From Myceligenerans pegani (GTDB lineage: Bacteria; Actinomycetota; Actinomycetes; Actinomycetales; Cellulomonadaceae), in the NCBI RefSeq assembly GCF_014892515.1, contig NZ_JADBGR010000112.1:1-64000 (forward strand): a stretch of 64,000 nt of DNA. The letters run 5' to 3'. The notes under the pieces are model-generated. The model made no database searches and was not told where the DNA came from. It saw nothing but the letters and a program-made list of their open reading frames with translations. This document shows, piece after piece, positions 49,067 through 59,470 of this stretch; the stretch's first letter is position 1, and each line of letters starts with the position of its first letter. Made by a program: the position numbers and the translations under genes.

Positions 49067-49900
49067 CTACCCTCCGGCCGCGGCGGCGTCCAGCAGCCAG
49101 AGGGTGCGGGAGCGGCCGACGGCCCCCGCGGCCGGCACGTCCGTGATCGTGATCGCGCCCGGGGCGCCGTTCGTCGTGGTCCCGAGCGCCGCCGCTGCCT
49201 GGGCCGCCTTCTCCCCGCCCGCGGCGACGACCCAGACCTCACGCGCCGCACGGATGGCGCCGAACGTCAGGGAGACACGCTCTGGTGGCGGCTTGGGCGA
49301 GCCGTGCACGCCCACCGCGGCGCCCGTGGCCGCGAGCCCTTCGTGCCCCGGGAACAGGGACGCGACATGCCCGTCGGGGCCCATGCCGAGCAGCAGGACG
49401 TCGAACGCGGGCACGGCCGGCCCCGCCGCCTCCCCGCCGCCCGCCCCCGGATCACCCGCGAACCGCGCGAGCTCCGCCGCGTAGGCCGCCGCGCCCTCCT
49501 CGGGCGTACCGACGGCCGACGGCCCCGGCACGGGATGCACGTTCTCGCCCGGCAGCCCGTGCCCGGCGACCAGCGCGTCGACCAGGGCCTCGCGGGCCTG
49601 GGTCTCGTTGCGGTCCGGGTCGCCGTCGGGCAGGAACCGCTCGTCGCCCCACCACAGGTGCACGCCGCTCCAGTCCACGGCCGCGACCAGCGGCGACGCC
49701 GCCACGCAGGCGAGTGTCCGGATGCCGACCGTGCCGCCCGTCAGCACGACGTGCACGGGGGAGCGCACCGACTGGACGTCGAGGATCCGCGTGAGCAGCC
49801 GCGCGGCCGCCGCCTCGGCCAGCACACCGGCGTCCGGGTGCACGACGACGAGCCGCGCGCCCGGGGTCAGGGTCTGCGTCGTCCCCGGGTCGTCGCTCAT
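49067..49900 (-). CDS. pgl: 6-phosphogluconolactonase
   Basis: Hydrolyses 6-phosphogluconolactone, the second step of the oxidative pentose phosphate pathway. The 277-residue protein has VVLTGGTVG, the motif HLWWGDERFLPDGDPDRNE and the active-site stretch LLGMGPDGHVASLFPGH. Its ATG overlaps the opcA stop, and the whole tkt-tal-zwf-opcA-pgl series runs on the minus strand as in other actinobacteria. About 15 residues of Gly/Ala insert follow residue 155. Confidence 0.95.
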   Translation of the reverse strand: MSDDPGTTQTLTPGARLVVVHPDAGVLAEAAAARLLTRILDVQSVRSPVHVVLTGGTVGIRTLACVAASPLVAAVDWSGVHLWWGDERFLPDGDPDRNETQAREALVDALVAGHGLPGENVHPVPGPSAVGTPEEGAAAYAAELARFAGDPGAGGGEAAGPAVPAFDVLLLGMGPDGHVASLFPGHEGLAATGAAVGVHGSPKPPPERVSLTFGAIRAAREVWVVAAGGEKAAQAAAALGTTTNGAPGAITITDVPAAGAVGRSRTLWLLDAAAAGG

Positions 49901-50826
49901 GCCGCTCCCTCGACCTCGACCAGGGGCAGGCCCTTGGTGAGAACCTCTTCGTAGATCTCGTCCGGGTCGAGGCGGCGCAGCTCCTCGATGAGCGCCTCGT
50001 TGAGCTTGCGGATCGGCAGCGAGATGCGCCGCTCCGGCTTGCCGGGCTGCGTGATCGTGACCACGCGCCCGTCGGGCCGGTCGAGCACGATGTCGCCGTC
50101 CTTGCGCTCCAGCACCACCCGCGTGATCGCCTCGGCCCCCGGGACGGGGACGACCGTGGCGGTCGCCCCCAGCCGCTCGCCGAGCCAGGCCGCGAGCAGG
50201 TGCAGCGACGTGTGCCGGACCTCGCCCTCGACCCGCACGCCCTGCACGGGCTCGAACGGCGGCTGCTCGACCGCGGCCGCGATGAGCCCTCGCCACAGCG
50301 TCACGCGGGCCCAGGCCAGGTCCGTGTCGCCGGGCCGGGACACGCCGGGGAGCGTGTGCAGCATCGCCACCGGATCCTCGACGGCGGTGGTGTCGGTGAT
50401 CCGCCGGTGCGCCATGGCGCCGACCGGGTCGGCCGCCGGCTCGGCGGGCGCGTCCCGCGGCCACCAGACCACGATGGGGGCGTCGGGCAGGAGCAGGGGC
50501 ATCACGAGGGTGTCGCCGCGCTCCAGCAGCGGGCCGGACGCCCGCAGCACCACGACCTCCGAGGCGCCGGCGTCGCCACCCACGCGGATCTGGGCGTCCA
50601 GCCGCGCATCGGCGCCGTCACCGGCGGGTGCCACCACGATGACGCGGCACGGATGCTCACGGCTGGCGTCGTTGGTCGTGGCCACCGCCTCCTCGACGTC
50701 CCGCTCGTCGGCGAGGACCACGAGGGTGAGCACCCGGCCCAGGGCGACCGCGCCGCCCTCGTCCCGCAGCCGGACCAGCCGCCGGTTGACGTCGTTGGCG
50801 GTGGTGTCAGGCATGTCGATAATCAT
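49897..50826 (-). CDS. opcA: Glucose-6-phosphate dehydrogenase assembly protein OpcA
   Basis: An accessory protein found in actinobacteria and cyanobacteria that promotes assembly or activity of Zwf. The 309-residue protein has the typical start MIIDMPDTTANDVNRRLVRLRDEGG, the segment LLPDAPIVVWWP, and the C-terminal QPGKPERRISLP and ELRRLDPDEIYEEVL. It lies between zwf and pgl. Its ribosome site (AAGGGCGG) lies in one copy of a direct repeat that occupies the zwf-opcA spacer. It ends in an ATGA overlap with pgl. Confidence 0.94.
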   Translation of the reverse strand: MIIDMPDTTANDVNRRLVRLRDEGGAVALGRVLTLVVLADERDVEEAVATTNDASREHPCRVIVVAPAGDGADARLDAQIRVGGDAGASEVVVLRASGPLLERGDTLVMPLLLPDAPIVVWWPRDAPAEPAADPVGAMAHRRITDTTAVEDPVAMLHTLPGVSRPGDTDLAWARVTLWRGLIAAAVEQPPFEPVQGVRVEGEVRHTSLHLLAAWLGERLGATATVVPVPGAEAITRVVLERKDGDIVLDRPDGRVVTITQPGKPERRISLPIRKLNEALIEELRRLDPDEIYEEVLTKGLPLVEVEGAA

Positions 50827-50829
50827 GTT

Positions 50830-50961
50830 CCGCCCTTCGAGGTGGATCCTTCGCGCTCCGGCGACGTCGTGCTCCCTGCCTCGTCGAGGCGGTTCGTCCG
50901 CGGCCCGGCAGTGCTTGTCGGCTCCGCCCCTTCGAGGTGGTGCCTCCGCGTTCCGGTGACG
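50830..50961 (-). repeat. Direct repeat (two ~37-bp copies) in the zwf-opcA spacer
   Basis: Copy 1 at 50830-50866 lies against the opcA start and includes its ribosome site; copy 2 at 50924-50961 lies against the zwf stop. They share CCGCCC(C)TTCGAGGTGG and most of the following 20 bases, with about six differences and one indel. Copy starts are 94 bp apart. Confidence 0.78.
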
Positions 50962-50962
50962 A

Positions 50963-52519
50963 TCACGGCCGCCTCCAGACACGGCCGTCGCGAGCCAGCA
51001 TCTCGTCCGCCGACGGCGGTCCCCACGTCCCGGACGCGTACTGCTCCGGCTGGCCCTGCTTCGCCCAGTACGCGGTGATCGGGTCGAGCACCTTCCAGGA
51101 GAGCTCGACCTCCTGGTGCGTGGGGAACAGCGGCGGGTCGCCCAGCAGCACGTCGAGGATGAGTCGCTCGTACGCCTCGGGGGAGGACTCGGTGAACGAG
51201 TGCCCGTACCCGAAGTCCATCGTCACGTCGCGCACCTGCATCGCGGTGCCCGGCACCTTGGCGCCGAACCGCATCGTCACGCCCTCGTCGGGCTGCACGC
51301 GGATCACGAGGGCGTTGTTCCCGAGCTCCGACGTGAGCGACGACTCGAACGGCAGGTGCGGTGCCTTCTTGAAGACCACCGCCACCTCGGTGACGCGACG
51401 GCCCAGTCGCTTGCCGCTGCGCAGGTAGAACGGGACGCCCGCCCAGCGGCGGTTGTCCACGTCCACCTTGATCGCGGCGTACGTCTCGGTGGTGGAGTCC
51501 GGCGCGATGCCGTCCTCCTGCAGGAAGCCCCTGACCTCCTCGCCGCCCTGCCACGCCGGCGCGTACTGCCCGCGCGCGGTGTGCCGGCCGAGCGACTTCG
51601 GCAACCGCAGCGACGACAGCACCTTGATCTTCTCGGCCCGCAGCTCGGCGGCGTCGAACGTCACCGGCTCCTCCATCGCGACGAGCGCGAGGAGCTGCAG
51701 CAGGTGGTTCTGGATGACGTCGCGCGCCGCGCCGATCCCGTCGTAGTAGCCGGCCCGGCCGCCGATACCGATGTCCTCGGCCATCGTGATCTGCACGTGG
51801 TCCACGTAGTTGGCGTTCCAGATCGGCTCGAACATCTGGTTGGCGAACCGCAGCGCCAGGATGTTCTGGACGGTCTCCTTGCCCAGGTAGTGGTCGATGC
51901 GGAAGACCGAGTCCGGGGAGAAGACCTCGGACACCACGGCGTCCAGCTCGCGCGCGCTCGCCAGGTCGTGGCCGAACGGCTTCTCGATGACGACGCGCCG
52001 CCAGGCCTCGCCGTCGGACAGGTCCGTGTCGGGCGTGGACAGCCCGTGCTTCGCCAGCTGCCGGCACACCAGCGGGAACGCGCTCGGCGGCACGGACAGA
52101 TAGAAGGCGTGGTTCCCGCCGGTGCCGCGCTCGGCGTCCAGCGTCTCGACGGTCTCGCGCAGGCGCTCGAACGCGTCGTCGTCGTCGAAGGAGCCCTCGA
52201 CGAACCGGATGCCCTCCGCGAGCTGGCGCCAGGTGGCCTCGCGGAAGGGGGTGCGCGCGTGCTCCTTGACCGCGTCGTGCACGATCTGGGCGAAATCCTG
52301 GTCCGACCACTCGCGGCGGGCGAAGCCCGTCAGCGCGAAGCCGGGCGGCAGCAGGCCCCGGTTGGCGAGGTCGTACACCGCGGGCATGAGCTTCTTGCGC
52401 GACAGGTCGCCCGTGACCCCGAAGATGACCAGGCCGCACGGCCCCGCGATGCGGGGCAGCCGGAGGTCGAGGGGGTCACGGAGCGGGTTGTGTTCGGCAC
52501 TGATCCTTGCTGGTCGCAA
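50963..52519 (-). CDS. zwf: Glucose-6-phosphate dehydrogenase
   Basis: Oxidises glucose 6-phosphate, making NADPH, at the entry of the pentose phosphate pathway. The 518-residue protein has the nucleotide-binding GVTGDLSRKKLMPAVYDL, EKPFGHDL, the active-site RIDHYLGKE, and the substrate-region motifs of the family. The likely start is a TTG at 52519, with GGAGG at a seven-base distance and the usual N-terminus length; no nearer ATG fits. OpcA is encoded next. Confidence 0.96.
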   Translation of the reverse strand: MRPARISAEHNPLRDPLDLRLPRIAGPCGLVIFGVTGDLSRKKLMPAVYDLANRGLLPPGFALTGFARREWSDQDFAQIVHDAVKEHARTPFREATWRQLAEGIRFVEGSFDDDDAFERLRETVETLDAERGTGGNHAFYLSVPPSAFPLVCRQLAKHGLSTPDTDLSDGEAWRRVVIEKPFGHDLASARELDAVVSEVFSPDSVFRIDHYLGKETVQNILALRFANQMFEPIWNANYVDHVQITMAEDIGIGGRAGYYDGIGAARDVIQNHLLQLLALVAMEEPVTFDAAELRAEKIKVLSSLRLPKSLGRHTARGQYAPAWQGGEEVRGFLQEDGIAPDSTTETYAAIKVDVDNRRWAGVPFYLRSGKRLGRRVTEVAVVFKKAPHLPFESSLTSELGNNALVIRVQPDEGVTMRFGAKVPGTAMQVRDVTMDFGYGHSFTESSPEAYERLILDVLLGDPPLFPTHQEVELSWKVLDPITAYWAKQGQPEQYASGTWGPPSADEMLARDGRVWRRP

Positions 52520-52568
52520 CGACGTCCTCCGAGATCGTTCGTGTGTGCGGCGGGCTTCCGGCCCTGCG

Positions 52569-53678
52569 TCAGCCCGCGTTGTCGAGGCCGGCCTGCGTGG
52601 TGGCCAGCAACTCGTCCCAGCTCTTCTCGAACTTGACCACGCCCTCGTCCTCCAGCAGCTGGGTGACCTCGGCCATGGAGATGCCGTGGGCCTCGATCGC
52701 CGCGATCGTCGCCGCCGCGGTCCCGGAGGTCCCGGTGACGGTGTCGGCGAGCACGATGCCGTGGTCGGCGAACGCGTCGAGGGTCTTCTCCGGCATGGTG
52801 TTGACCACGCCGTCCACGACGAGCTCGTCCACGTACATGGTGTCGCGGTAGTCCGGGTTCTTCACGCCGGTCGACGCCCACAGGGGCCGCTGCGGGTGGG
52901 CGCCCGCGGCCGCGAGCGCGGACCAGCGCTCGCCCGCGAACACCTCCTCGTAGGCCGCGTAGGCGAGACGGGCGTTCGCGATGGCGGCCTGGCCGCGCAG
53001 GGCCAGGGCCTCCTCGGAGCCGACGGCCTCGAGCCGCTTGTCGACCTCCGAGTCCACGCGCGACACGAAGAACGACGCCACCGAGCCGATCGGCGCCAGG
53101 TCGTGTCCGTTCTCCCGCGCCGCCTCCAGGCCCGCCAGGAACGCGTCCATGACGGCCCGGTAGCGCTCGATCGAGAAGATCAGCGTGACGTTCACGCTGA
53201 TGCCCTCGGCCAGCGTCGCCGTGATGGCGGGCAGGCCCTCGACCGTGGCCGGGATCTTGATCATGACGTTCGGCCGGTCGACCGTGGCCCACAGGCGCTT
53301 CGCGACGGCGACGGTGGCCTCGGTGTCGCGGGCCAGGCGGGGGTCCACCTCGATGGACACGCGGCCGTCGACGGTGCCCGAGCGGTCGTAGACGCCGCGC
53401 AGGACGTCGGCCGCGGCGCGCACGTCGTCGGTGGTGATCTTCTCGACGGCGGCCTCGACATCGGTCCCGGCGAGCTCCGCGAGGGCGGCGGCGTACGCGT
53501 CGCCCTTGGACAGGGCGCCGGCGAAGATCGTCGGGTTCGTGGTGACCCCCACGACGTCCCTCGTCTCGATCAGCTCCGCGAGGTTGCCGGTGTCCAGTCG
53601 CTCACGGGACAGGTCGTCCAGCCAGATGGCCACGCCTGCCTCGGACAGCCGCTTGGTGGGGTTCGCCTGCTCACTCAT
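52569..53678 (-). CDS. tal: Transaldolase
   Basis: Moves a dihydroxyacetone unit between sugar phosphates in the non-oxidative pentose phosphate pathway through a Schiff base. The 369-residue protein is of the actinobacterial/TalB-like long form: SIEVDPRLA near residue 105, the lysine motif MIKIPAT, NVTLIFS and [13 protein letters not shown]. It lies between tkt and zwf on the minus strand. Confidence 0.96.
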   Translation of the reverse strand: MSEQANPTKRLSEAGVAIWLDDLSRERLDTGNLAELIETRDVVGVTTNPTIFAGALSKGDAYAAALAELAGTDVEAAVEKITTDDVRAAADVLRGVYDRSGTVDGRVSIEVDPRLARDTEATVAVAKRLWATVDRPNVMIKIPATVEGLPAITATLAEGISVNVTLIFSIERYRAVMDAFLAGLEAARENGHDLAPIGSVASFFVSRVDSEVDKRLEAVGSEEALALRGQAAIANARLAYAAYEEVFAGERWSALAAAGAHPQRPLWASTGVKNPDYRDTMYVDELVVDGVVNTMPEKTLDAFADHGIVLADTVTGTSGTAAATIAAIEAHGISMAEVTQLLEDEGVVKFEKSWDELLATTQAGLDNAG

Positions 53679-53730
53679 GTGCCGTGCTCCTCTCTCGTAC
53701 GTACCTCGGGGTGCTCAGGGACCGGGCGGC

Positions 53731-55839
53731 TCAGGCCGTCGCGGCGGCGATCGACTCCTTCGCGGCCCGGGCCACGGCCTCGGCCGTGATCCCGTACTCC
53801 CGGAAGAGCGTCTGGTAGTCCGCCGAGGCGCCGAAGTGCTCGAGCGAGACGGAGCGACCGGCGTCGCCCACGATCCCGCGCCAGCCCTGCGCGATGCCGG
53901 CCTCGACCGACACGCGCGCCCGCACCGCGGACGGGAGCACCTGCTCGCGGTAGGCCTCGTCCTGCCGGGCGAACCACTCCACGGACGGCATCGACACCAC
54001 GCGGGCGCGCACGCCGTCGGCGGCGAGCAGCTCGCGGGCCCCGACCGCGAGCTGCACCTCGGAGCCGGTGCCGATCAGGATCACGTCCGGTGTGCCGTCG
54101 GTGTCGAGCAGCGTGTAGCCGCCCTTGAGGGTGCCCTCGGCGCCGGCGAAGCCGTCGGTGCCGCGCGGGTAGGTCGGCACGTTCTGGCGGGTCAGCACGA
54201 TGCCGGCCGGGTTCTGCGTGTTCTCCAGGATGCCGCGCCAGGCCCAGGCGGTCTCGTTGGCGTCGGCGGGGCGGACGATGTCGAGGTGCGGGATGGCGCG
54301 GAGCGCCGCGAGGTGCTCGACCGGCTGGTGCGTGGGGCCGTCCTCGCCGAGGCCGATCGAGTCGTGCGTCCACACGAACGTCGTCGGGATCTCCATGAGG
54401 GCCGCGATGCGGACCGACGCGCGCATGTAGTCCGCGAACTGGAGGAAGGTGCCCCCGTACGGGCGGGTCAGGCCGTGCAGCACGATGCCGTTGAGGATCG
54501 CGCCCATGCCGTGCTCACGGATGCCGAAGTGCAGGGTGCGGCCGTACTGGTCGCCCGGGAACTTCTTCGTGGCGTGCTCCGCCGGGACGAACGACGACGC
54601 GCCCTCCATCGTCGTGTTGTTCGAGCCCGCGAGATCGGCGGAGCCGCCCCACAGCTCGGGCAGGACGTCCTTCAGCGCGGTCAGGACCTTGCCCGACGCC
54701 GCACGCGTGGCCATGCCCTTCTCGGTGTCCGCCGCGAACTCGGGCAGGGCGTCCGCCCAGCCCTCGGGAAGCTCGCGCTTGGTGAGACGGTCCAGCAGCA
54801 CCGCGTTCTCCGGGTTGGCCGCGCGCCACGAGCTGTACGCCGCCTCCCACCCCTTGCGCTCGGCCGCCTGGCGCTCCGCGACGGCGCGGGTGTACGCCAG
54901 CACGTCGTCGTCGATGTGGAAGGACACCTCGGGGTCCAGGCCGAGCTCCCGCTTCAGGCCCGCCAGCTCCTCGGTGCCGAGCTTCGAGCCGTGGATGCCG
55001 CCGGTGCCCTGCTTGCCGGGCGAGGGCCAGCCGATGATGGTGCGCAGTGCGATGATCGACGGCTTGCCCGTCTCCGCCTTGGCCGCGTCGAGGGCCGCCG
55101 CGAGACCCTCGACGTCCTCCGCGTAGCCCGTGCCGCCCGAGGTCCAGTCCACCCGCTGCGTGTGCCAGCCGTACGCCGCGTAGCGCGCCAGGACGTCCTC
55201 GGTGAACGCGATGTCGGTGTCGTCCTCGATCGAGATCTTGTTGTCGTCCCAGATCACCACGAGGTTGCCCAGCTGCTGGTGCCCCGCGAGCGACGAGGCC
55301 TCGCTCGTGACGCCCTCCTGGAGATCGCCGTCGGACGCGATGACGTACACGTGGTGGTCGAACGGCGACGTCCCGGGCGCTGCCTCCGGGTCCAGCAGGC
55401 CCCGCTCGCGGCGGGCGGCGAACGCCATGCCGACCGCCGACGCCAGGCCCTGGCCGAGCGGGCCGGTGGTGATCTCCACGCCCTCGGTGTGGCGGTACTC
55501 CGGGTGGCCCGGCGTCTTCGAGCCCCAGGTGCGCAGCGCCGCGATGTCCTCCATCTCCAGGCCGTACCCCGCGAGGAAGAGCTGCAGGTACAGCGTCAGC
55601 GACGAGTGGCCGGCGCTCAGCACGAACCGGTCGCGGCCCACCCACGCCGGATCGGCCGGGTCGTGGCGCATCGTCTTCTGGAACAGCAGGTAGGCGGCGG
55701 GAGCCAGGGAGATCGCGGTGCCGGGGTGACCGCTGCCGACCTTCTCCACGGCATCGGCCGCGAGCGCCTTGATCGACGTCACCGCGCGCTGGTCGAGCTC
55801 GGACCAGGTGAGCGGGGACAGGGTGGGGTCGAACGTCAT
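53731..55839 (-). CDS. tkt: Transketolase
   Basis: Thiamine-diphosphate enzyme of the non-oxidative pentose phosphate pathway. The 702-residue protein has [13 protein letters not shown], the TPP-binding stretch [10 protein letters not shown]...WDDNKISIE, the pyrimidine domain with [11 protein letters not shown] and QFADYMR, and the C-terminal domain after PTYPRG. ATG 55839 has GAGG eight bases upstream. It is divergent from ctaB, as in mycobacteria, and heads the tkt-tal-zwf-opcA-pgl operon. Confidence 0.98.
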   Translation of the reverse strand: MTFDPTLSPLTWSELDQRAVTSIKALAADAVEKVGSGHPGTAISLAPAAYLLFQKTMRHDPADPAWVGRDRFVLSAGHSSLTLYLQLFLAGYGLEMEDIAALRTWGSKTPGHPEYRHTEGVEITTGPLGQGLASAVGMAFAARRERGLLDPEAAPGTSPFDHHVYVIASDGDLQEGVTSEASSLAGHQQLGNLVVIWDDNKISIEDDTDIAFTEDVLARYAAYGWHTQRVDWTSGGTGYAEDVEGLAAALDAAKAETGKPSIIALRTIIGWPSPGKQGTGGIHGSKLGTEELAGLKRELGLDPEVSFHIDDDVLAYTRAVAERQAAERKGWEAAYSSWRAANPENAVLLDRLTKRELPEGWADALPEFAADTEKGMATRAASGKVLTALKDVLPELWGGSADLAGSNNTTMEGASSFVPAEHATKKFPGDQYGRTLHFGIREHGMGAILNGIVLHGLTRPYGGTFLQFADYMRASVRIAALMEIPTTFVWTHDSIGLGEDGPTHQPVEHLAALRAIPHLDIVRPADANETAWAWRGILENTQNPAGIVLTRQNVPTYPRGTDGFAGAEGTLKGGYTLLDTDGTPDVILIGTGSEVQLAVGARELLAADGVRARVVSMPSVEWFARQDEAYREQVLPSAVRARVSVEAGIAQGWRGIVGDAGRSVSLEHFGASADYQTLFREYGITAEAVARAAKESIAAATA

Positions 55840-56067
55840 CTCGAATCCTCTTCTCACCGCCGGCGCGGACGGCCGCGCGGTCGTACGTACTGCGACGGTG
55901 GGAAGACCACCGCCCTGGATACCGCGATCACCCTATAACCGCACGGTGACACGTGCTCCGAGGTGTCCGCACTCTGTGCACAACACCGGCCGGGGGCCGG
56001 AATTCCGCGGCGAGGCGAAGGTCACACACGCGGCCCGCGGGCGGGAGGCGACCGGACGCGGGCCGGG

Positions 56068-56073
56068 CGTACG
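56068..56073 (+). promoter_or_regulatory. Candidate -10 of ctaB
   Basis: TACGAT about 50 bases before the ctaB GTG in the 281-base tkt-ctaB divergent region; no strong -35 is seen. An A/T pocket (CCCTATAACCG, 55931-55941) in the same region may serve tkt on the other strand. Confidence 0.35.
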
Positions 56074-56120
56074 ATGGGCGGGCCTTTTGCCCCCGCGCAG
56101 ACCGGAACGGACGTCCACCC

Positions 56121-57158
56121 GTGAGCACATCTTCGCCCTCGCCCGCGCCGCGCACCGCTGCCGCCGTCCCCGGGGCGCCGTCGCCGGACCTCGGCGGGAC
56201 GACGCCGGAGGTCGCGGACGGCGCGGACGTCCGGGAGGGCCTCGCGAACTACGACCGCCGGCCCGGCGGCCGGTTCCTGGGCCGGGTGGGCGCGTACGTC
56301 GCGCTGACCAAGCCGCGCGTGATCGAGCTGCTCCTGGTCACGACGATTCCGACGATGATCCTGGCGGAGCGCGGCTGGCCGTCGCTCGGGCTGATGCTGG
56401 CGACGCTGGTCGGCGGGGCGCTCGCGGCGGGGAGCGCGAACGCGTTCAACATGTACCTGGACCGGGACATCGACAAGGTGATGAACCGGACAAAGCGTCG
56501 GCCACTGGCGACGGGGGAGATCTCGCCGCGCGCCGGCCTGGTGTTCTCCTGGGTGCTGTGCGGGGTGTCGCTGGCGTGGTTCGCGCTGGTGGTGAACGTC
56601 GCGGCGGCGTGGCTGACGGCGGCCGCGATCGCGATCTACGTGGTCGGCTACACGATGATCCTGAAGCGGCGCACGCCGCAGAACATCGTGTGGGGCGGCA
56701 TCGCGGGCTGCATGCCGGTGTTCATCGGCTGGGCGGCGGTGACGGGTGGCCTGAGCTGGTCCGCGCTCGCGCTGTTCGGCGTGATCTTCTTCTGGACGCC
56801 GCCGCACTACTGGCCGCTGTCGATCAAGTTCAAGCGGGACTACGCCGCGGCGGACGTGCCGATGCTGCCGGTCGTGTCCGACGACCGTCGTGTCGCCGCC
56901 GAGATGGTGGGGTACACGCTCGCGATGATCGCCTGCTCCCTGGTGCTCGTGCCGCTGGCGGGCATGTCGTGGGTGTACACGGCGGTGGCCGCGGGCCTGG
57001 GCGCGTGGTTCCTGGCCGCCACGATCCTGATGCTGCGCCGCGCCAAGCAGGGCGCCACGGGCAAGCGGCTCGGGGCGATGAAGGTGTTCCACGCGTCGAT
57101 CACCTACCTGTCGGTGCTGTTCCTCGCGGTCGCGGTGGACGTCTTCCTGCCGTTCTGA
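56121..57158 (+). CDS. ctaB: Protoheme IX farnesyltransferase (heme O synthase)
   Basis: A UbiA-superfamily membrane enzyme that farnesylates heme b to heme O for cytochrome oxidase. The 345-residue protein has a ~50-residue Pro/Ala-rich cytoplasmic tail, then [15 protein letters not shown], the first Asp-rich site [23 protein letters not shown] split across residues ~112-134, and the second half motif [19 protein letters not shown]. About eight or nine membrane spans. GTG 56121 is used; an in-frame upstream extension is not conserved-looking. Confidence 0.95.
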   Translation: MSTSSPSPAPRTAAAVPGAPSPDLGGTTPEVADGADVREGLANYDRRPGGRFLGRVGAYVALTKPRVIELLLVTTIPTMILAERGWPSLGLMLATLVGGALAAGSANAFNMYLDRDIDKVMNRTKRRPLATGEISPRAGLVFSWVLCGVSLAWFALVVNVAAAWLTAAAIAIYVVGYTMILKRRTPQNIVWGGIAGCMPVFIGWAAVTGGLSWSALALFGVIFFWTPPHYWPLSIKFKRDYAAADVPMLPVVSDDRRVAAEMVGYTLAMIACSLVLVPLAGMSWVYTAVAAGLGAWFLAATILMLRRAKQGATGKRLGAMKVFHASITYLSVLFLAVAVDVFLPF

Positions 57159-57320
57159 GCCGTGGGCGCCCCGGGGCCGGCGGTGGGTGCCGCCGGTTCC
57201 GTGCTGCCGACGACGGCGGCCGCGCGCCCCGGCGATTGGTCGTGACCGACAGAGGGGTTTTCGGTCTTTGTGGACAGCGGTGTCGTCGCTCGCCGTGTCG
57301 CCGGGCATAGCATCGACCCT

Positions 57321-58196
57321 GTGACCGTGACCGACTCCACAGATCTCACCGCCCGCCGTGCCGCCCGCGAGAAGACCCGCGTCGCGCCCGACTACGCGCG
57401 CTCGTGGCTGCTGCTCTCCGCGATGCGGGCCGACGCGTTCGACGACGCCCAGCTCTCCCGTGCCGACCAGATCCTCCTCGACTGCGAGGACGCGATCGAC
57501 GACAGCCTGAAGGACGAGGCGCGTGCCCGCGTCATCGAGTGGCTGCGGGGCGGCGGGACGGGCTGGGTCCGGATCAACGACCGCACGTCGGCCGCCTGGG
57601 CGGACGACGTCGCGCAGTTGCGCGACGTGGAAGGGCTCGCCGGGGTGATGCTCGCCAAGACCGAGTCGGCCGACGACGTCATCGACACCGCGCAGCGCCT
57701 CGGCGGCGAGGTGCCGGTCATCCCGCTGGTGGAGTCCGCCCTGGGGATCGAGGAGGCCGTGAACATCGCCCGCGCGCGGGGCACGTTCCGCCTGGCGTTC
57801 GGGTCCGGCGACTACCGCCGCGACACCGGCGCCGCGAACGAGCCCATCGCGATGGCGTACCCGCGTACCCGCCTCGTGCTGGCGAGCCGTATCGGAGGGC
57901 TGCCCGGTCCCGTCGACGGCCCGACCGTCGGCTCGGCGCACGCCCTGCTGCGTGAGCAGTCGGCCGATGCCGTCGCGCTGGGCGTGACCGGCAAGCTGTG
58001 CCTCGACCTCGAGCAGCCCGCCGTGATCAACGAGTGCTTCAGCCCGTCTCCGGCCGATGTCGCGTGGGCCGTGGACTTCCTCGCCGAGTTCGAGGCCGCG
58101 GGTGGCGTGATCCGCGACGGCTCCGACAAGCCGCGCCTGGCCCGGGCCCAGGTCATCCGCAGCCGGGCGGAGCTGTTCAACATCAACCCGTCGTGA
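57321..58196 (+). CDS. HpcH/HpaI aldolase / citrate lyase beta-like (CoA ester lyase)
   Basis: A 291-residue CitE-like TIM-barrel protein that probably cleaves or forms a C-C bond in a CoA thioester such as malyl- or citramalyl-CoA. It has [14 protein letters not shown] (the acidic Mg2+ region), WVRINDRTS with the substrate Arg, [15 protein letters not shown] with the metal-binding Glu, and [14 protein letters not shown] 57321 is seven bases after TAGCAT (57308-57313), suggesting leaderless expression; the longer frame is not used. No partner lyase subunit is nearby, so it is likely a stand-alone enzyme. Confidence 0.85.
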   Translation: MTVTDSTDLTARRAAREKTRVAPDYARSWLLLSAMRADAFDDAQLSRADQILLDCEDAIDDSLKDEARARVIEWLRGGGTGWVRINDRTSAAWADDVAQLRDVEGLAGVMLAKTESADDVIDTAQRLGGEVPVIPLVESALGIEEAVNIARARGTFRLAFGSGDYRRDTGAANEPIAMAYPRTRLVLASRIGGLPGPVDGPTVGSAHALLREQSADAVALGVTGKLCLDLEQPAVINECFSPSPADVAWAVDFLAEFEAAGGVIRDGSDKPRLARAQVIRSRAELFNINPS

Positions 58197-58404
58197 TCGC
58201 CGACCGGTCACGACCCGCGCGACCCGCGTGATCCGAGCGGTGCGTGCCGTCGGGCACGACGGGGCCGCGGACCGGCCCGGCGGGCCCGCCGGCCACGTCG
58301 TTCCTGGCCGGGGGCGGCGCGGGGGAGAACCGGTGGTTTGTCCGGCGTGTCAAATTGCGGCGCGTCGTAGTGAGGGGCGGGGTGGTCGGAGGCATGATGG
58401 GGCC

Positions 58405-59346
58405 GTGCCCAGCCTGACGGAGACCGACGGTGCGCTCGGCGAACCGCTCCGCGACTACCTCGCCCACCTGCGGGTCGAGCGCGGGCTGTCCGCCAACACC
58501 GTCGCGGCCTATGCCCGGGACCTGTCGCGCTACGTGACCCACCTGACCGTCCTGGGTCGGGCACGGGTCCGCGATGTCACCGAGGCGGACGTGCTCGCCC
58601 ACGTCGAGGCGATCCGGCGGGGGACCGACGGCGGCGCCCCGCTGTCGGCGTCGTCGACGGCCCGCGCCCTCGCCGCGGTGCGCGGCTGGCACCGGTTCGC
58701 GCACGCGGAGGGCCTGGCCGACGGCGATCCCACCACCGAGGTGCACGCGCCCACCCGGATGCGCCGGCTCCCGCACGCCCTGAGCGTGGACGACGTGGCG
58801 CTCCTGCTCGACGCCGCCGGAGTCGGCGACGGCGCCCTCCCGCTGCGTGACCGCGCGCTGCTGGAACTGCTGTACGCGACGGGCGGGCGGATCTCGGAGA
58901 TCGTCGGCCTGGACGTGGACGACGTCGGTGAGGCGCCCGTCGTGCGCCTGCGCGGCAAGGGCGACAAGGAGCGCGTGGTGCCCGTCGGGTCGTACGCCCG
59001 CGAGGCCGTCGAGGCCTACCTGGTCCGCGCCCGGCCGGAGCTGGCGTCGGCGGCCCGGCAGCGCGGCACGCCCGCCCTGTTCCTCAACACGCGAGGTGCG
59101 CGGATGTCGCGGCAGTCGGCGTGGGCCGCCCTCCAGGCCGCGGCCGGCCGCGCAGGACTGGACGGGGTCTCGCCGCACACGCTGCGCCACTCGTTCGCGA
59201 CGCACCTGCTGGCCGGCGGCGCCGACGTGCGCGTGGTGCAGGAACTGCTCGGCCACGCGTCGGTGACGACCACGCAGATCTACACGATGGTCACCCCGGA
59301 CGCCCTCCGCGAGGTCTACGCCGCGACCCACCCGCGGGCCCGCTGA
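58405..59346 (+). CDS. xerD: Tyrosine recombinase XerD
   Basis: Resolves chromosome dimers at dif with XerC. The 313-residue protein has an N-terminal SAM-like core-binding domain (about 10-105) and a catalytic domain with R162 (GGRISE), K185 (GKGDKER), H258 and R261 (HTLRHSF), H284 (GHASVTTT) and the nucleophile Y293. It precedes parA-scpA-scpB, the usual actinobacterial place for XerD, and is not associated with any mobile element. CATGAT (58393-58398) is six bases before GTG 58405. Confidence 0.94.
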   Translation: MPSLTETDGALGEPLRDYLAHLRVERGLSANTVAAYARDLSRYVTHLTVLGRARVRDVTEADVLAHVEAIRRGTDGGAPLSASSTARALAAVRGWHRFAHAEGLADGDPTTEVHAPTRMRRLPHALSVDDVALLLDAAGVGDGALPLRDRALLELLYATGGRISEIVGLDVDDVGEAPVVRLRGKGDKERVVPVGSYAREAVEAYLVRARPELASAARQRGTPALFLNTRGARMSRQSAWAALQAAAGRAGLDGVSPHTLRHSFATHLLAGGADVRVVQELLGHASVTTTQIYTMVTPDALREVYAATHPRAR

Positions 59347-59470
59347 GCCCCGCCGCGCGGCGACCGCGCCGCCGCCCCGCCGAACCCTCATGTGCGGGAA
59401 ACGCGGGGAATCTCGGGCGCGCCGGGGTTTCGTCGAGTTCATCGCATGAGCCTGGTATAGCGTGACGGGC

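Noticed and set aside
49067-50464. A 465-codon minus-strand frame joining opcA and pgl sequence
   Set aside because: It reads opcA in the wrong frame and only becomes real from the pgl ATG at 49900.
58405-59346. Tyrosine recombinase as a sign of a prophage or integrative element
   Set aside because: Sequence and position before parA-scpAB identify XerD; no attachment-site repeats, phage genes or tRNA target are next to it.
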